DNA of 5,843 nucleotides from CAYRZL01 sp964428795. GTDB lineage: Bacteria; Bacillota; Clostridia; Lachnospirales; Lachnospiraceae. The stretch is from assembly GCA_964428795.1 (NCBI GenBank), contig CAYRZL010000126.1, positions 1 to 5,843 on the forward strand, given 5' to 3'. Shown here piece after piece: positions 1 through 5,843 of this stretch. The notes beneath the pieces are model-generated. The model did no database searches. It worked only from the letters and a program-made list of their open reading frames with translations, and was not told the DNA's origin. The number at the start of each line of letters is the position of its first letter. Within the stretch, counting starts at the first letter, position 1. The translations under genes were made by a program, and so were the position numbers.

Positions 1-11
1 TAAAAAATCAT
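1..11 (-). CDS. Possible first codons of the next operon gene (expected transporter ATPase), cut by window edge
   Basis: On the minus strand an ATG at 11-9 opens a frame reading Met-Ile-Phe before the window ends. A weak purine-rich stretch (GAAAGAAGCGAAGAG) lies just upstream. Operons of the Dpp/Opp/Nik type normally carry one or two ATPase genes right after the second permease, so a gene start is expected near here. Only three codons are visible, so the product cannot be identified and the start itself is a guess. Confidence 0.22.
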
Positions 12-38
12 CTCTTCGCTTCTTTCAAAGTGTAAATT

Positions 39-122
39 GTTTTTGTACCGGAGGGATATACTATGGTGAGGCTAAGGAACGCAGTTCCATCGAACCATAG
101 TATATCCCTCCGATACAAAAAC
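39..122. repeat. 84-bp long inverted repeat (29-bp arms) forming a hairpin
   Basis: The arms at 39-67 and 94-122 are reverse complements over 29 bp with one difference (C48 against T114, a G-T wobble or A-C mismatch depending on strand). The 26-nt centre holds a second small perfect hairpin, GGAAC (76-80), GCA loop, GTTCC (84-88). Weaker pairing continues outward, with TGTAAA at 31-36 against TTCACA at 123-128 after a 2-nt bulge. Each arm carries a GGAGG, eight bases, then ATG, so both strands show a ribosome-site-like start buried in the stem. It begins 20 bp after the second permease stop, inside the presumed transporter operon. There is no T-run after either arm, so it does not look like an intrinsic terminator. 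It may be a mobile palindromic element (MITE/REP-like) or an mRNA processing or stability element. No flanking target duplication was seen. Confidence 0.85.
72..98 (-). other. Possible 8-residue mini-ORF inside the hairpin
   Basis: In the sense of the operon, ATG at 98-96 opens an eight-codon frame, MVRWNCVP, ending in TAG at 74-72. A GGAGG at 111-107 sits eight bases upstream, an ideal spacing. Both the ribosome site and the ATG lie in the 94-122 arm, so they would be sequestered when the hairpin folds. The mirror-image arm gives a similar start on the opposite strand (GGAGG 50-54, ATG 63-65), so this may simply be a by-product of the palindrome. Translation is unproven. Confidence 0.2.
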
Positions 123-142
123 TTCACAAACAAAAAACCCCC

Positions 143-1030
143 TTATTCGTGCACACTGGACGGATCGAGCAATTTCCGGATACTTTCTCCCAATACACTG
201 AACAACACCACCGTGATCACCATCATCAATCCCGGGAAAAGTGCCAGCCACCATTCACCGATGACCAGATATTTCATACTCTCTGACAGAATAATTCCGA
301 TGGCAGGCTGCTCCGAGGATAAACCGAATCCCAGAAATGTAATGCTCGCCTCATGGAGAACCGCATGGGGAAACAGCAGGATCAATCCCACGATAAATTG
401 AGGCAATACATGGGGCAGCATATGCTTTGCCGCAATATGCAGCCTGCCATGTCCCAGCTTACCTGCAATCTGTACATATCGGCTCTGCTTTAGCTGCAAT
501 ACTTCTCCCCGGACAACTCTTGCCAGTGAGCACCAGTGGGTGACTGCCACACCGATGATGACGCCGCTCAGGCCTCTTCCCACCGCCACACAGATCAACA
601 GGATCAACAGCAGATGGGGAATCCCCATGACCAGATCAATGATAAAACAGATGACCTCATCTGCCTTTTTCCCAAAGGCGGCTGCCGCCATCCCCAGAAG
701 CAAAGCTATGACCGCACTGACTGCTGCCGCAAAAAGACCAATTACAATGCTTAAGGAAAGCCCCTTTATCGTCCTCACAAACATATCTCTGCCCAGCCAG
801 TCCGTGCCAAAAACATAAGGCAGGCACGGAGGCAGATTCTTTCTGGAAAAATCTGTCACCTGCGCCGCCTCGCCGCAGCACAGGCCGCCAATCGTCACAG
901 CGGTCAGAAACGCCAGCGAAACCAACAGATAGAAAATCGTCCGTTTTCTCTGATTTATTCCGCCTCCCATCCCCCAGAGCAGGCGTTTCAACAGAAAATG
1001 TTCTTCTGTAAATTTCCGGTATTTTCTCAT
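143..1030 (-). CDS. ABC importer permease, DppC/NikC type
   Basis: This 295-residue inner-membrane permease belongs to the peptide/nickel importer family (BPD_transp_1) and would form half of the transmembrane channel. A charged N-terminal tail of about 30 residues precedes the first membrane helix at about 32-50. The family signature FGTDWLGRD is at 74-82, and further hydrophobic helices lie at about 92-118, 126-150, 152-170, 210-226 and 258-280. The cytoplasmic EAA loop that contacts the ATPase is at about 184-210 (YVQIAGKLG followed by KHMLPHVLP). The end, LLDPSS, resembles the usual C-terminus. The start is supported by a GGAGG (1044-1040) nine bases upstream and by the ATGA overlap with the preceding permease stop, a sign of translational coupling. 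Length is normal for the family. Substrate cannot be assigned from this protein alone; the context makes nickel or another metal complex possible and peptide the alternative. Confidence 0.93.
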   Translation of the reverse strand: MRKYRKFTEEHFLLKRLLWGMGGGINQRKRTIFYLLVSLAFLTAVTIGGLCCGEAAQVTDFSRKNLPPCLPYVFGTDWLGRDMFVRTIKGLSLSIVIGLFAAAVSAVIALLLGMAAAAFGKKADEVICFIIDLVMGIPHLLLILLICVAVGRGLSGVIIGVAVTHWCSLARVVRGEVLQLKQSRYVQIAGKLGHGRLHIAAKHMLPHVLPQFIVGLILLFPHAVLHEASITFLGFGLSSEQPAIGIILSESMKYLVIGEWWLALFPGLMMVITVVLFSVLGESIRKLLDPSSVHE

Positions 1031-2016
1031 ACTATACCGCCTCCCCGCCGGATGCGCGGATCAATGACACCGTACAAAATATTGGCAGCAAAATTGCCCC
1101 CAAACACAAACAAGGCGCTGATGACAGTAATTCCCATCAGGAGAGGAACATCGCTGCCCAGTCCTGCCGCCACTGCCGCCTGTCCAAGTCCCGGATAGGA
1201 AAACACCTGCTCCACCAGCACGGAACCTCCAAATATTTCACTGATCGATGCAAACTGCAATGTCATTGCAGGCAGCGCTCCATTGCGAAGCACATGACGA
1301 CGTACAATCTGCCATCTGCTTTCCCCTCTTGCCATGGCAAACAGCACATAGTCACTCTCCATGATCTCCACTACTTTTTCTCTCGTGTGCAGTGTGATAT
1401 TGGAAATCCCGGTGATGCTGAGGGTCAATGCGGGCAGAACAGCGTGGTAAAGGCGATCCGGAAATGTAACTCCACCTTCTTCCACACCGATGGGCACCGA
1501 AAACCCGATGGGAAACAGCTTCAGCCACACACCAAATATCATAAGCAGTACCAACGCCAGCCAGAAAGCGGGGGTGCTTGCAGTCACAAGTGCGTAACCT
1601 TTGATAAGCTTATCCGCCAGCCTGCCTCTTCGCACGCCGGCAATGACGCCCAGTATAAATCCAAGCACGCCGGAGATCACCCATGCGGCAATCATCAGAT
1701 ACAGGGAATTTTTCAGCTTCACTGCAATGACACTTGCCACGCTTTGCCGATACAGCAAGGAGGTTCCCATATCGCCCCGTATAAAATCTCCTGCCCAGGC
1801 AAGATAACGCTGTATGGGCGGCTCTCCAACACCCCAATAGCTCTGCAATTTTGCAATCTGCTCCGCACTCATGCTGCCAAGTGCGGTCTGCCCCACATTT
1901 GCCTGCAGCGGATCAATGGGAGACAGGGAGATCAGGGCAAATGCCACAATACTCACGCCCATCAGAAGCAAGATCATCCGTATCAATTTTTTTACGATAA
2001 ATCCCGTATATTTCAT
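1027..2016 (-). CDS. ABC importer permease, DppB/NikB type
   Basis: This 329-residue inner-membrane permease is the partner of the NikC-type protein encoded next. The first helix is at about 11-31, followed by an outer segment containing the family pattern FIRGDMGTSLLYRQ (78-91). Helices follow at about 103-127, 141-165, 190-206, 248-270 and 291-316. The EAA loop is at about 223-250 (YVLFAMARGESRW then RRHVLRNGALP), and the end YGVIDPRIR is the classic DppB/NikB C-terminus. The start codon lies 12 bp after the binding-protein stop, with only a weak AAGAAG ribosome site, so translation may depend on readthrough from the upstream gene. The stop overlaps the next gene start by ATGA. It is full length with no sign of damage. 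Family assignment is firm; substrate is open. Confidence 0.94.
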   Translation of the reverse strand: MKYTGFIVKKLIRMILLLMGVSIVAFALISLSPIDPLQANVGQTALGSMSAEQIAKLQSYWGVGEPPIQRYLAWAGDFIRGDMGTSLLYRQSVASVIAVKLKNSLYLMIAAWVISGVLGFILGVIAGVRRGRLADKLIKGYALVTASTPAFWLALVLLMIFGVWLKLFPIGFSVPIGVEEGGVTFPDRLYHAVLPALTLSITGISNITLHTREKVVEIMESDYVLFAMARGESRWQIVRRHVLRNGALPAMTLQFASISEIFGGSVLVEQVFSYPGLGQAAVAAGLGSDVPLLMGITVISALFVFGGNFAANILYGVIDPRIRRGGGIV

Positions 2017-2028
2017 AAAATACTTCTT

Positions 2029-3624
2029 TTACTCCCAACTCCATTGATCCACATTGTTTACAATGGACCACCCATGTCCGTGGGGATGTATCTTCTGCTC
2101 TGCCACATTCAGTCCATTTCTGACAAAATACAGATGGTCCACATTGCAGAGCCATACCCAGGGTATATCTCCTTCCTGGGTCACACCCGTCGTTCCGTCC
2201 CACTGCGCCTTCTGCCATAACTCATAGGAGCTTTCCAGATCGTCACTCTGTAATGCCTGATCCATATAGTTATCCACAGCTTCGTTGCTGTAAGGAGACA
2301 GTTCTGCAGTTTTTCCACCGTCTGTCGTGTGATAAATGTTATAAAGCTCCATGGGGGTATGGGCTCCCCAGCCCCATACTAACGGTTGCGACTGGGCCAG
2401 ATCATATGCAGTATCCCAGCCTGCCGCCTGCGTGGTCACCTCTATTCCAAGCTCTGCAAGCTGATTTTTGATATCCTCCGCCAACGCCTGACGCACCGAA
2501 TCGTCAGGATTATAAATCACCGTAAATGCCGCTTTTACGCCATCCTTTTCCCGGATCCCTTCTGCACCTTCGATCCACCCGGCATCCTCCAAAATCTGTT
2601 TTGCCCCTTCCGGATCATATTCCACTTCACAATCCGGATTGTACCAGGGCATTTTGTCGCATACGCTGTAGGCAGGCGTCCCGTATCCGTTCAACACATT
2701 GGCGATCATCTCCTGACGATCCAGCCCAATGTTGATGGCACGTCTCACATTCACATCCTGCAGCACCTCATTTCCATACACCACTCCGTCTTTCTCCTCC
2801 GGTGCGGTAGTCGGCAGATTGATCCCTCTGTTATCCACACTGGCAGCGGCAAACAGCTCATAGCCATCTATCACCATGTCCGAATAGGAGGCTGCGGTAT
2901 GCGCCACATCCACCTGCCCTGCCTGGGCGGCTGCCAGGGCAGCTTCCTCCTCCATAAAAAGAACGGTCACTTTCTTAATATTTGGCGCTTCCCCGTAATA
3001 ATCCGGATTTGCCTCAAAAATCACCTGCTGCCCCCGATCCCACTGCTTCATGATATAACGCCCGGAGCCGATGGGATTCTGACCATAATTTTCATCATAG
3101 GCATGTTCCGGCACGATTCCCACGATCGCCATGGTATAGGGCCAGATGGAAAATGGCGTGTTCATGTGAAACAACACGGTAGTATCATCCACCGCCTCCG
3201 CATGATCCAACATAGTAAAATCATTCACCGTGCTTTTCTCCTTCACATTATTATAGGTAAACGCCACATCCCGAGCTGTCAGAGGCTCTCCGTCTGTAAA
3301 CTTCACGTCATCCCGGATCGTCACTGTCCAGGTAAGACCGTCCTCACTGCATGTGTAATCCGTTGCCAGATCATTTTCAATGCCAAGATCTGTGGTAGTT
3401 CTGGTCAGGGTACTTTGGATCAGCGGTTCGTGCACATGCTCTCCGGCTCCCCATCCGTATGCTGGATCAAAACCGGCTTCCGGCTCTGAGGTGGTCGGCA
3501 TGGTGACGATTACAGAATCTGATATCTGCTCTGTCTCCTCTGCCACTTCTGACGCTCCACAGCCTGCCAACAGGAAAGCTGCAAACACACAACTACAAAC
3601 CAATCCTGCCATTCTTTTCTTCAT
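2029..3624 (-). CDS. Extracellular solute-binding lipoprotein, SBP family 5 (peptide/nickel type)
   Basis: This 531-residue substrate receptor belongs to an ABC importer (SBP_bac_5 family). A signal peptide with a lipobox L19-A-G-C22 would anchor it to the membrane outer face after lipidation of Cys22. The acidic linker at 24-37 is typical of Gram-positive binding lipoproteins. Family patterns seen include KFTDGEPLTARDVAFTYN (108-125), NPIGSGRYIMKQW (183-195), NPDYYG (206-211) and VNVRRAINIGLDRQEMI (291-307). Possible metal-ligand residues are His63 and His65 near the N-terminus, His422 and His432 around the motif WGWGAHTPMELYNIYH, and a His513-Pro-His515-Gly-His517 cluster 15 residues from the end. 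The start has a GGAGG (3636-3632) seven bases upstream. It is first in its operon, behind its own promoter, and the permease genes follow closely. Binding of nickel, a metal-chelate or a His-containing peptide all fit; the choice is inferred, not shown. Confidence 0.93.
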   Translation of the reverse strand: MKKRMAGLVCSCVFAAFLLAGCGASEVAEETEQISDSVIVTMPTTSEPEAGFDPAYGWGAGEHVHEPLIQSTLTRTTTDLGIENDLATDYTCSEDGLTWTVTIRDDVKFTDGEPLTARDVAFTYNNVKEKSTVNDFTMLDHAEAVDDTTVLFHMNTPFSIWPYTMAIVGIVPEHAYDENYGQNPIGSGRYIMKQWDRGQQVIFEANPDYYGEAPNIKKVTVLFMEEEAALAAAQAGQVDVAHTAASYSDMVIDGYELFAAASVDNRGINLPTTAPEEKDGVVYGNEVLQDVNVRRAINIGLDRQEMIANVLNGYGTPAYSVCDKMPWYNPDCEVEYDPEGAKQILEDAGWIEGAEGIREKDGVKAAFTVIYNPDDSVRQALAEDIKNQLAELGIEVTTQAAGWDTAYDLAQSQPLVWGWGAHTPMELYNIYHTTDGGKTAELSPYSNEAVDNYMDQALQSDDLESSYELWQKAQWDGTTGVTQEGDIPWVWLCNVDHLYFVRNGLNVAEQKIHPHGHGWSIVNNVDQWSWE

Positions 3625-3672
3625 GCTTCTTCCTCCTCACTCCAAATCATGCTTCATCTGTTTTTTTCTCTT

Positions 3673-3701
3673 ACTATACCAATCGGTTTTTGCTCTCACA
3701 A
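3673..3701 (-). promoter_or_regulatory. Sigma-A promoter of the transporter operon
   Basis: On the minus strand, -35 TTGTGA (3701-3696), a 17-bp spacer and -10 TATAGT (3678-3673) preceded by TGG give an extended -10 promoter. The predicted transcript starts near 3666, leaving a leader of about 40 nt before the binding-protein ATG. It lies downstream of the terminator of the preceding unit, so the transporter is transcribed separately. Confidence 0.75.
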
Positions 3702-3702
3702 G

Positions 3703-3716
3703 CCGGGGTGGGGGTT
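3703..3716. promoter_or_regulatory. G-tract beside the transporter promoter, candidate operator
   Basis: The plus strand reads GGGG-T-GGGGG at 3705-3714, two bases clear of the -35 box. CsoR/RcnR-family sensors typically bind G/C-tracts in promoters, often flanked by short AT-rich inverted repeats. Here the tract is present, but matching flanking half-sites are not obvious. The site is therefore only a candidate target for the neighbouring metal sensor. Confidence 0.25.
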
Positions 3717-3750
3717 AGAAGCATTCCAAAAAATGTCAGGGTAAAAAACG

Positions 3751-3783
3751 AAAAAAAGCCCCGAACCTATAAGTCCGAGACCT
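3751..3783 (-). terminator. Intrinsic terminator after the metal-sensor gene
   Basis: On the minus strand, AGGTCTCGGAC (3783-3773) can pair with GTTCGGGGCTT (3766-3756) across a TTATAG loop, an 11-bp stem including three G-U pairs. A run of seven Ts (3757-3751) overlaps the end of the stem. It lies about 40 bp past the sensor stop and separates the reductase-sensor unit from the transporter operon. Confidence 0.82.
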
Positions 3784-3823
3784 CTCCTGTTTTGAGATTT
3801 TGGGTACAGGCACACTTATTTTC

Positions 3824-4162
3824 TCATTTGACAAAAGACTTGATCGCCTCACCAAACTCCTCTATTTTTTTCATATCGCCCTCTTCTATGGCATCTACGA
3901 TACAGTGGTTCAGATGATCCATCAGAATAATTTTTCCTGCATTGTTGATGGCAGAACGGACTGCCGAAAGCTGTATCAGAATCTGAGCACAATCTTCCCC
4001 ATGATCCACCATCTCTTTCACTTTTTCCAGATGCCCGATGGCTCTTGCAAGACGGTTTGACACCGCTTTTGCGTTTGGATGCTCATGGGTATGCGTATGT
4101 TCCTGCCCGTTATGCTCGTGGATGTGGGTTGCTTTATTTTCATGGATATGTATGTTTTCCAT
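3824..4162 (-). CDS. CsoR/RcnR/InrS-family metal-sensing repressor with His-rich N-terminus
   Basis: This 112-residue all-helical DNA-binding metal sensor is of the CsoR/FrmR/RcnR family (DUF156). Members bind promoters as tetramers when metal-free and release DNA on metal binding. The core starts at about 33 with NRLARAIGHLEKVKEMV, followed by EDC58, then SAVRSAINN and DHLNHC containing His83 and Cys87. Cys58-His83-Cys87 is the CsoR triad. His26, 32 residues before Cys58, falls at the fourth ligand position used by the nickel sensors RcnR and InrS. The first 28 residues contain nine His, mostly in alternating pairs. The chosen ATG (4162-4160) has AAGGGG nine bases upstream. A TTG at 4195, with AGGA six bases upstream overlapping the reductase stop, would add 11 residues and is the main alternative. 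It follows the reductase gene by 41 bp and is probably co-transcribed with it. Family is certain; nickel rather than copper is inference. Confidence 0.9.
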   Translation of the reverse strand: MENIHIHENKATHIHEHNGQEHTHTHEHPNAKAVSNRLARAIGHLEKVKEMVDHGEDCAQILIQLSAVRSAINNAGKIILMDHLNHCIVDAIEEGDMKKIEEFGEAIKSFVK

Positions 4163-4203
4163 CCTGTTCATCCCCTTGTTCACCGATTTTTCCAAATGAT
4201 ATC

Positions 4204-4770
4204 CTACCGCTCACCGGCAGCATCTATGAAACGAAGAAATGCATCTGCCTGAGCTCTTAACGCATCCTTCACCTCCTGCGAAAGCTGCATCCTTCCATCC
4301 ACTACCTGAGGATCGCTGATGCCGATCACATGGTCCGACATAATCTCCATATGTATCTTTTTAAGAAGATCATACATTTTCTCAAACGCTTTCGTTCCGC
4401 CGGATGACCCGGTTACACTGCTGTAGGTAACCGGTTTTCCCGAAGAGATCGCCGTTGTTCTGGGCGCTCCCTTGGCGATCGGTCTGGATATCCAGTCCAG
4501 CAGATTTTTTAAGATTCCCGGATAGCTGTAATTGTACTCCGGGAAAAAGATCCAGACACCGTCTGCCGCTGCTACCGCATCACGAACCCGCTGTACCGCT
4601 TCCGGAACCGGGAACTCGATATCCGGATTCATAAAAGGTACATCCGAATAATCCAGTACAATCGACTCTGCTCTCTCCCCCAAAAATTCACCTGCCAGCT
4701 CCGATAACTGTTTGTTCAAAGACCCTTTCCTTATAGATCCGTTTACTATTAAAATTTTCTTTTTTTCCAT
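4204..4770 (-). CDS. NADPH-dependent FMN reductase-like flavoprotein
   Basis: This 188-residue cytoplasmic flavodoxin-fold protein (FMN_red family, like chromate, azo or quinone reductases) would use NAD(P)H and bound FMN to reduce flavin, quinone or metal substrates. After the first strand (KKILIVN), the FMN-phosphate loop GSIRKGS is at 11-17. The second hallmark is PEYNYSYPGILKNLLDW (77-93), and a Gly/Ser-rich loop, SSVTGSSGG (117-125), completes the flavin site. Length is typical. The start is the ATG at 4770-4768 with AGGA eight bases upstream. A frame extension to a GTG at 4809 would overlap the promoter and is rejected. It is the first gene of a two-gene unit with the metal sensor, which suggests metal- or redox-linked expression. 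The true electron acceptor cannot be told from sequence. Confidence 0.93.
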   Translation of the reverse strand: MEKKKILIVNGSIRKGSLNKQLSELAGEFLGERAESIVLDYSDVPFMNPDIEFPVPEAVQRVRDAVAAADGVWIFFPEYNYSYPGILKNLLDWISRPIAKGAPRTTAISSGKPVTYSSVTGSSGGTKAFEKMYDLLKKIHMEIMSDHVIGISDPQVVDGRMQLSQEVKDALRAQADAFLRFIDAAGER

Positions 4771-4803
4771 AGCTTCTTTCCTTTCTTCAAAACAGCGTGT
4801 AAT

Positions 4804-4825
4804 TACCACCCGGTATTATCATACC
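4804..4825. promoter_or_regulatory. Interlocking TACC/GGTA inverted repeats over the promoter, candidate operator
   Basis: The plus strand reads TACC (4804-4807), four bases, GGTAT (4812-4816), four bases, ATACC (4821-4825). The middle half-site can pair with either neighbour, giving two overlapping inverted repeats. They cover the -10 box and the predicted transcription start, a position suited to repression. The TACC-ACCC-GGTA half resembles the TACC/GGTA-bounded C-rich operators of CsoR-family sensors, and such a sensor is encoded second in this unit. Autoregulation is therefore plausible but not proven. Confidence 0.4.
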
Positions 4826-4845
4826 ACAACAATCCTCAAACTCAA
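4818..4845 (-). promoter_or_regulatory. Sigma-A promoter of the reductase-sensor unit
   Basis: On the minus strand, -35 TTGAGT (4845-4840), a 16-bp spacer and -10 TATGAT (4823-4818) preceded by TGG make an extended -10 promoter like that of the transporter operon. The predicted start is near 4811, about 40 nt before the reductase ATG. It sits in the 50-bp gap after the ATPase stop. No terminator is visible in that gap, so some readthrough from upstream is possible. Confidence 0.6.
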
Positions 4846-4859
4846 ATAAACACTCTCAA

Positions 4860-5843
4860 TCACTCTGTAATTTTCTCCAAAAGATTTTTGTACTGCACCA
4901 GTGTCACGTTTTCCATATTACCGGCAGCTTCCACACAACCCTTTGTGAATCCGTTTTTCGCAAATAAATACAAATGCACTTTACTATAATGGAATATCTT
5001 ACTTCGTCTTATCAGTGTTTCTAAAACACCTGCATCTACCTTTTCGTTTGTCCATTTGCACTCGCCAAACAATGCAGTATCTTTATCCTGCTCGCCCATA
5101 ATGTCTATCTCTGTCTGACTACGGGTAGATGGATCAGTCCCCCACCAACGCCCCAGTTCTTTAAACTGCACAGGAGATTCATCGCTTAGTAACAGCTTCC
5201 AAAGATACTGCTTACATATCTCCTCAAATACTTTCTCCATATAATCTGACAGATATGGTTCAATTCGCTTATAAGCTAAGTCAACAGCTCCACGTCCAAT
5301 AATTGAATTATTATCCGGCACAAACCGATACCAAAATCGAAACATATTATCATCAATAACGTAAATTGATTTTCGAGATTCCTTTTCCCCATAAGGTGTT
5401 TCCCTTCGAACCAATCCCAATGCCATCAGGTTTTTCAAATAAGTAGCGCAAACACTGGTATCTTCACCGACCTTTGCAGAGATTTCCGCCATACGGGAAG
5501 CACCGGTTGCAATGGCAGTAATAATGGCATTATAAAGCGCAGGTTCCCGTACCTCTTGCTTCAATAAATTTTCAGGTTCTTCAAAAAGCGAAGATGTTGG
5601 GTTCAGAAATGTGTTCTTAATGTTATCTTCAACGCTCATTCTATCATCCATTTGCAGCAAATACTGGGGTGTTCCTCCCACCATACCGTAGATCATAGCT
5701 TTATCTTCGCCGGAAAAATTTTTGAAATAGCGGCAAGTATCCGCAAAATCAAAGGGCAATATTTTCATCTGCGCTGTCCGCCTGCCATAAAGCGGCGCTT
5801 TATATGCCAGTACGTGATCCTCCATATAAGACATCGAAGATCC
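4860..5843 (-). CDS. AAA-type ATPase with C-terminal DUF234 nuclease-like domain (N-terminus cut off)
   Basis: The frame is open to the window edge. The visible 327 residues begin Gly-Ser-Ser-Met, matching the conserved GSS region after Walker B in this archaeal/bacterial ATPase family, so the Walker A and B segments lie outside. The internal ATG at 5834 is not the true start. In the numbering from that Met: the conserved PLYGRRT is at 14-20, the ATPase lid region runs to about 95, and a winged-helix segment covers about 100-160 (ISAKVGEDTSVCATYLKNL, then GLVRRE). A DUF234 tail follows, with EID at 242-244 and ECK at 258-260, the acid plus E-x-K layout of a PD-(D/E)XK nuclease fold. Full-length relatives are roughly 450-470 residues. 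These proteins are often present in several copies per genome, and their role is largely unknown. It is a separate unit upstream of the reductase promoter with no evident link to the transporter. Confidence 0.88.
   Translation of the reverse strand, partial: GSSMSYMEDHVLAYKAPLYGRRTAQMKILPFDFADTCRYFKNFSGEDKAMIYGMVGGTPQYLLQMDDRMSVEDNIKNTFLNPTSSLFEEPENLLKQEVREPALYNAIITAIATGASRMAEISAKVGEDTSVCATYLKNLMALGLVRRETPYGEKESRKSIYVIDDNMFRFWYRFVPDNNSIIGRGAVDLAYKRIEPYLSDYMEKVFEEICKQYLWKLLLSDESPVQFKELGRWWGTDPSTRSQTEIDIMGEQDKDTALFGECKWTNEKVDAGVLETLIRRSKIFHYSKVHLYLFAKNGFTKGCVEAAGNMENVTLVQYKNLLEKITE

Noticed and set aside
39..122. Hairpin considered as an intrinsic terminator of the transporter operon
   Set aside because: Neither strand has a T-run directly after the stem; the sequences outside the arms are mixed. 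The operon probably continues to ATPase genes.
1294..2220. Long plus-strand open frame of 308 codons opposite the NikB-type permease and binding-protein end
   Set aside because: It lies antisense to two clear family members, its translation is rich in Cys, His and Gln with no domain, and it has no convincing ribosome site.
2386..3489. Long plus-strand open frame of 367 codons
   Set aside because: It is fully antisense to the binding-protein gene, with a His/Ile/Cys-rich composition typical of a shadow frame and no recognisable motif.
3795..3815. GTACCC-containing stretch just past the sensor stop, considered as a metal-sensor operator
   Set aside because: It lacks a matching half-site and lies before the terminator, far from either promoter.
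4771..4809. GTG-initiated 13-residue extension of the flavin reductase
   Set aside because: It has no good ribosome site, would begin at about the predicted transcription start, and the ATG at 4770 has well-spaced AGGA and fits family length.
5832..5834. ATG considered as the start of the DUF234 ATPase
   Set aside because: The frame stays open to the window edge, and the conserved Gly-Ser-Ser precedes this Met, so it is internal. The Walker motifs must lie further upstream.

Overview
The window looks like chromosomal DNA of a low-to-moderate GC Firmicute, most likely a gut Clostridia/Lachnospiraceae-type organism. This is inferred from strong AGGAGG-like ribosome sites, extended -10 promoters, a lipoprotein-type solute-binding protein and the style of the proteins. 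No marker gene fixes the species. Every supported gene lies on the minus strand, so the biological order runs from high to low coordinates.

Region by region, in transcription order. (1) 5843-4860: the C-terminal part of a large AAA-type ATPase with a DUF234/PD-(D/E)XK nuclease-like tail. Its N-terminus lies beyond the window edge. (2) 4845-3751: a two-gene unit with its own extended -10 promoter, encoding an NADPH-dependent FMN reductase-like flavoprotein and a His-rich CsoR/RcnR/InrS-family metal sensor, closed by a good intrinsic terminator. Interlocking TACC/GGTA inverted repeats overlap the promoter and are a candidate operator. (3) 3701 to the left edge: a second promoter followed by a solute-binding lipoprotein and two inner-membrane permeases of the peptide/nickel (Dpp/Opp/Nik) ABC importer family. 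The ATPase genes expected for such a transporter are absent and may start at the extreme left edge. Between the second permease and that edge sits an 84-bp near-perfect hairpin with 29-bp arms.

How it may fit together: the sensor keeps four potential metal ligands at exactly the spacing of the nickel sensor InrS (His-Cys-His-Cys), and the binding protein ends in a His-Pro-His-Gly-His cluster. Together these suggest that the transporter moves a transition metal or a metal complex, perhaps nickel, rather than peptides. This is inference, since peptide and nickel importers of this family cannot be separated reliably by eye. No clear new multi-gene system is visible. The most unusual pieces are the hairpin with a mini-ORF inside the transporter operon and the sensor/reductase pairing next to an importer rather than an exporter.
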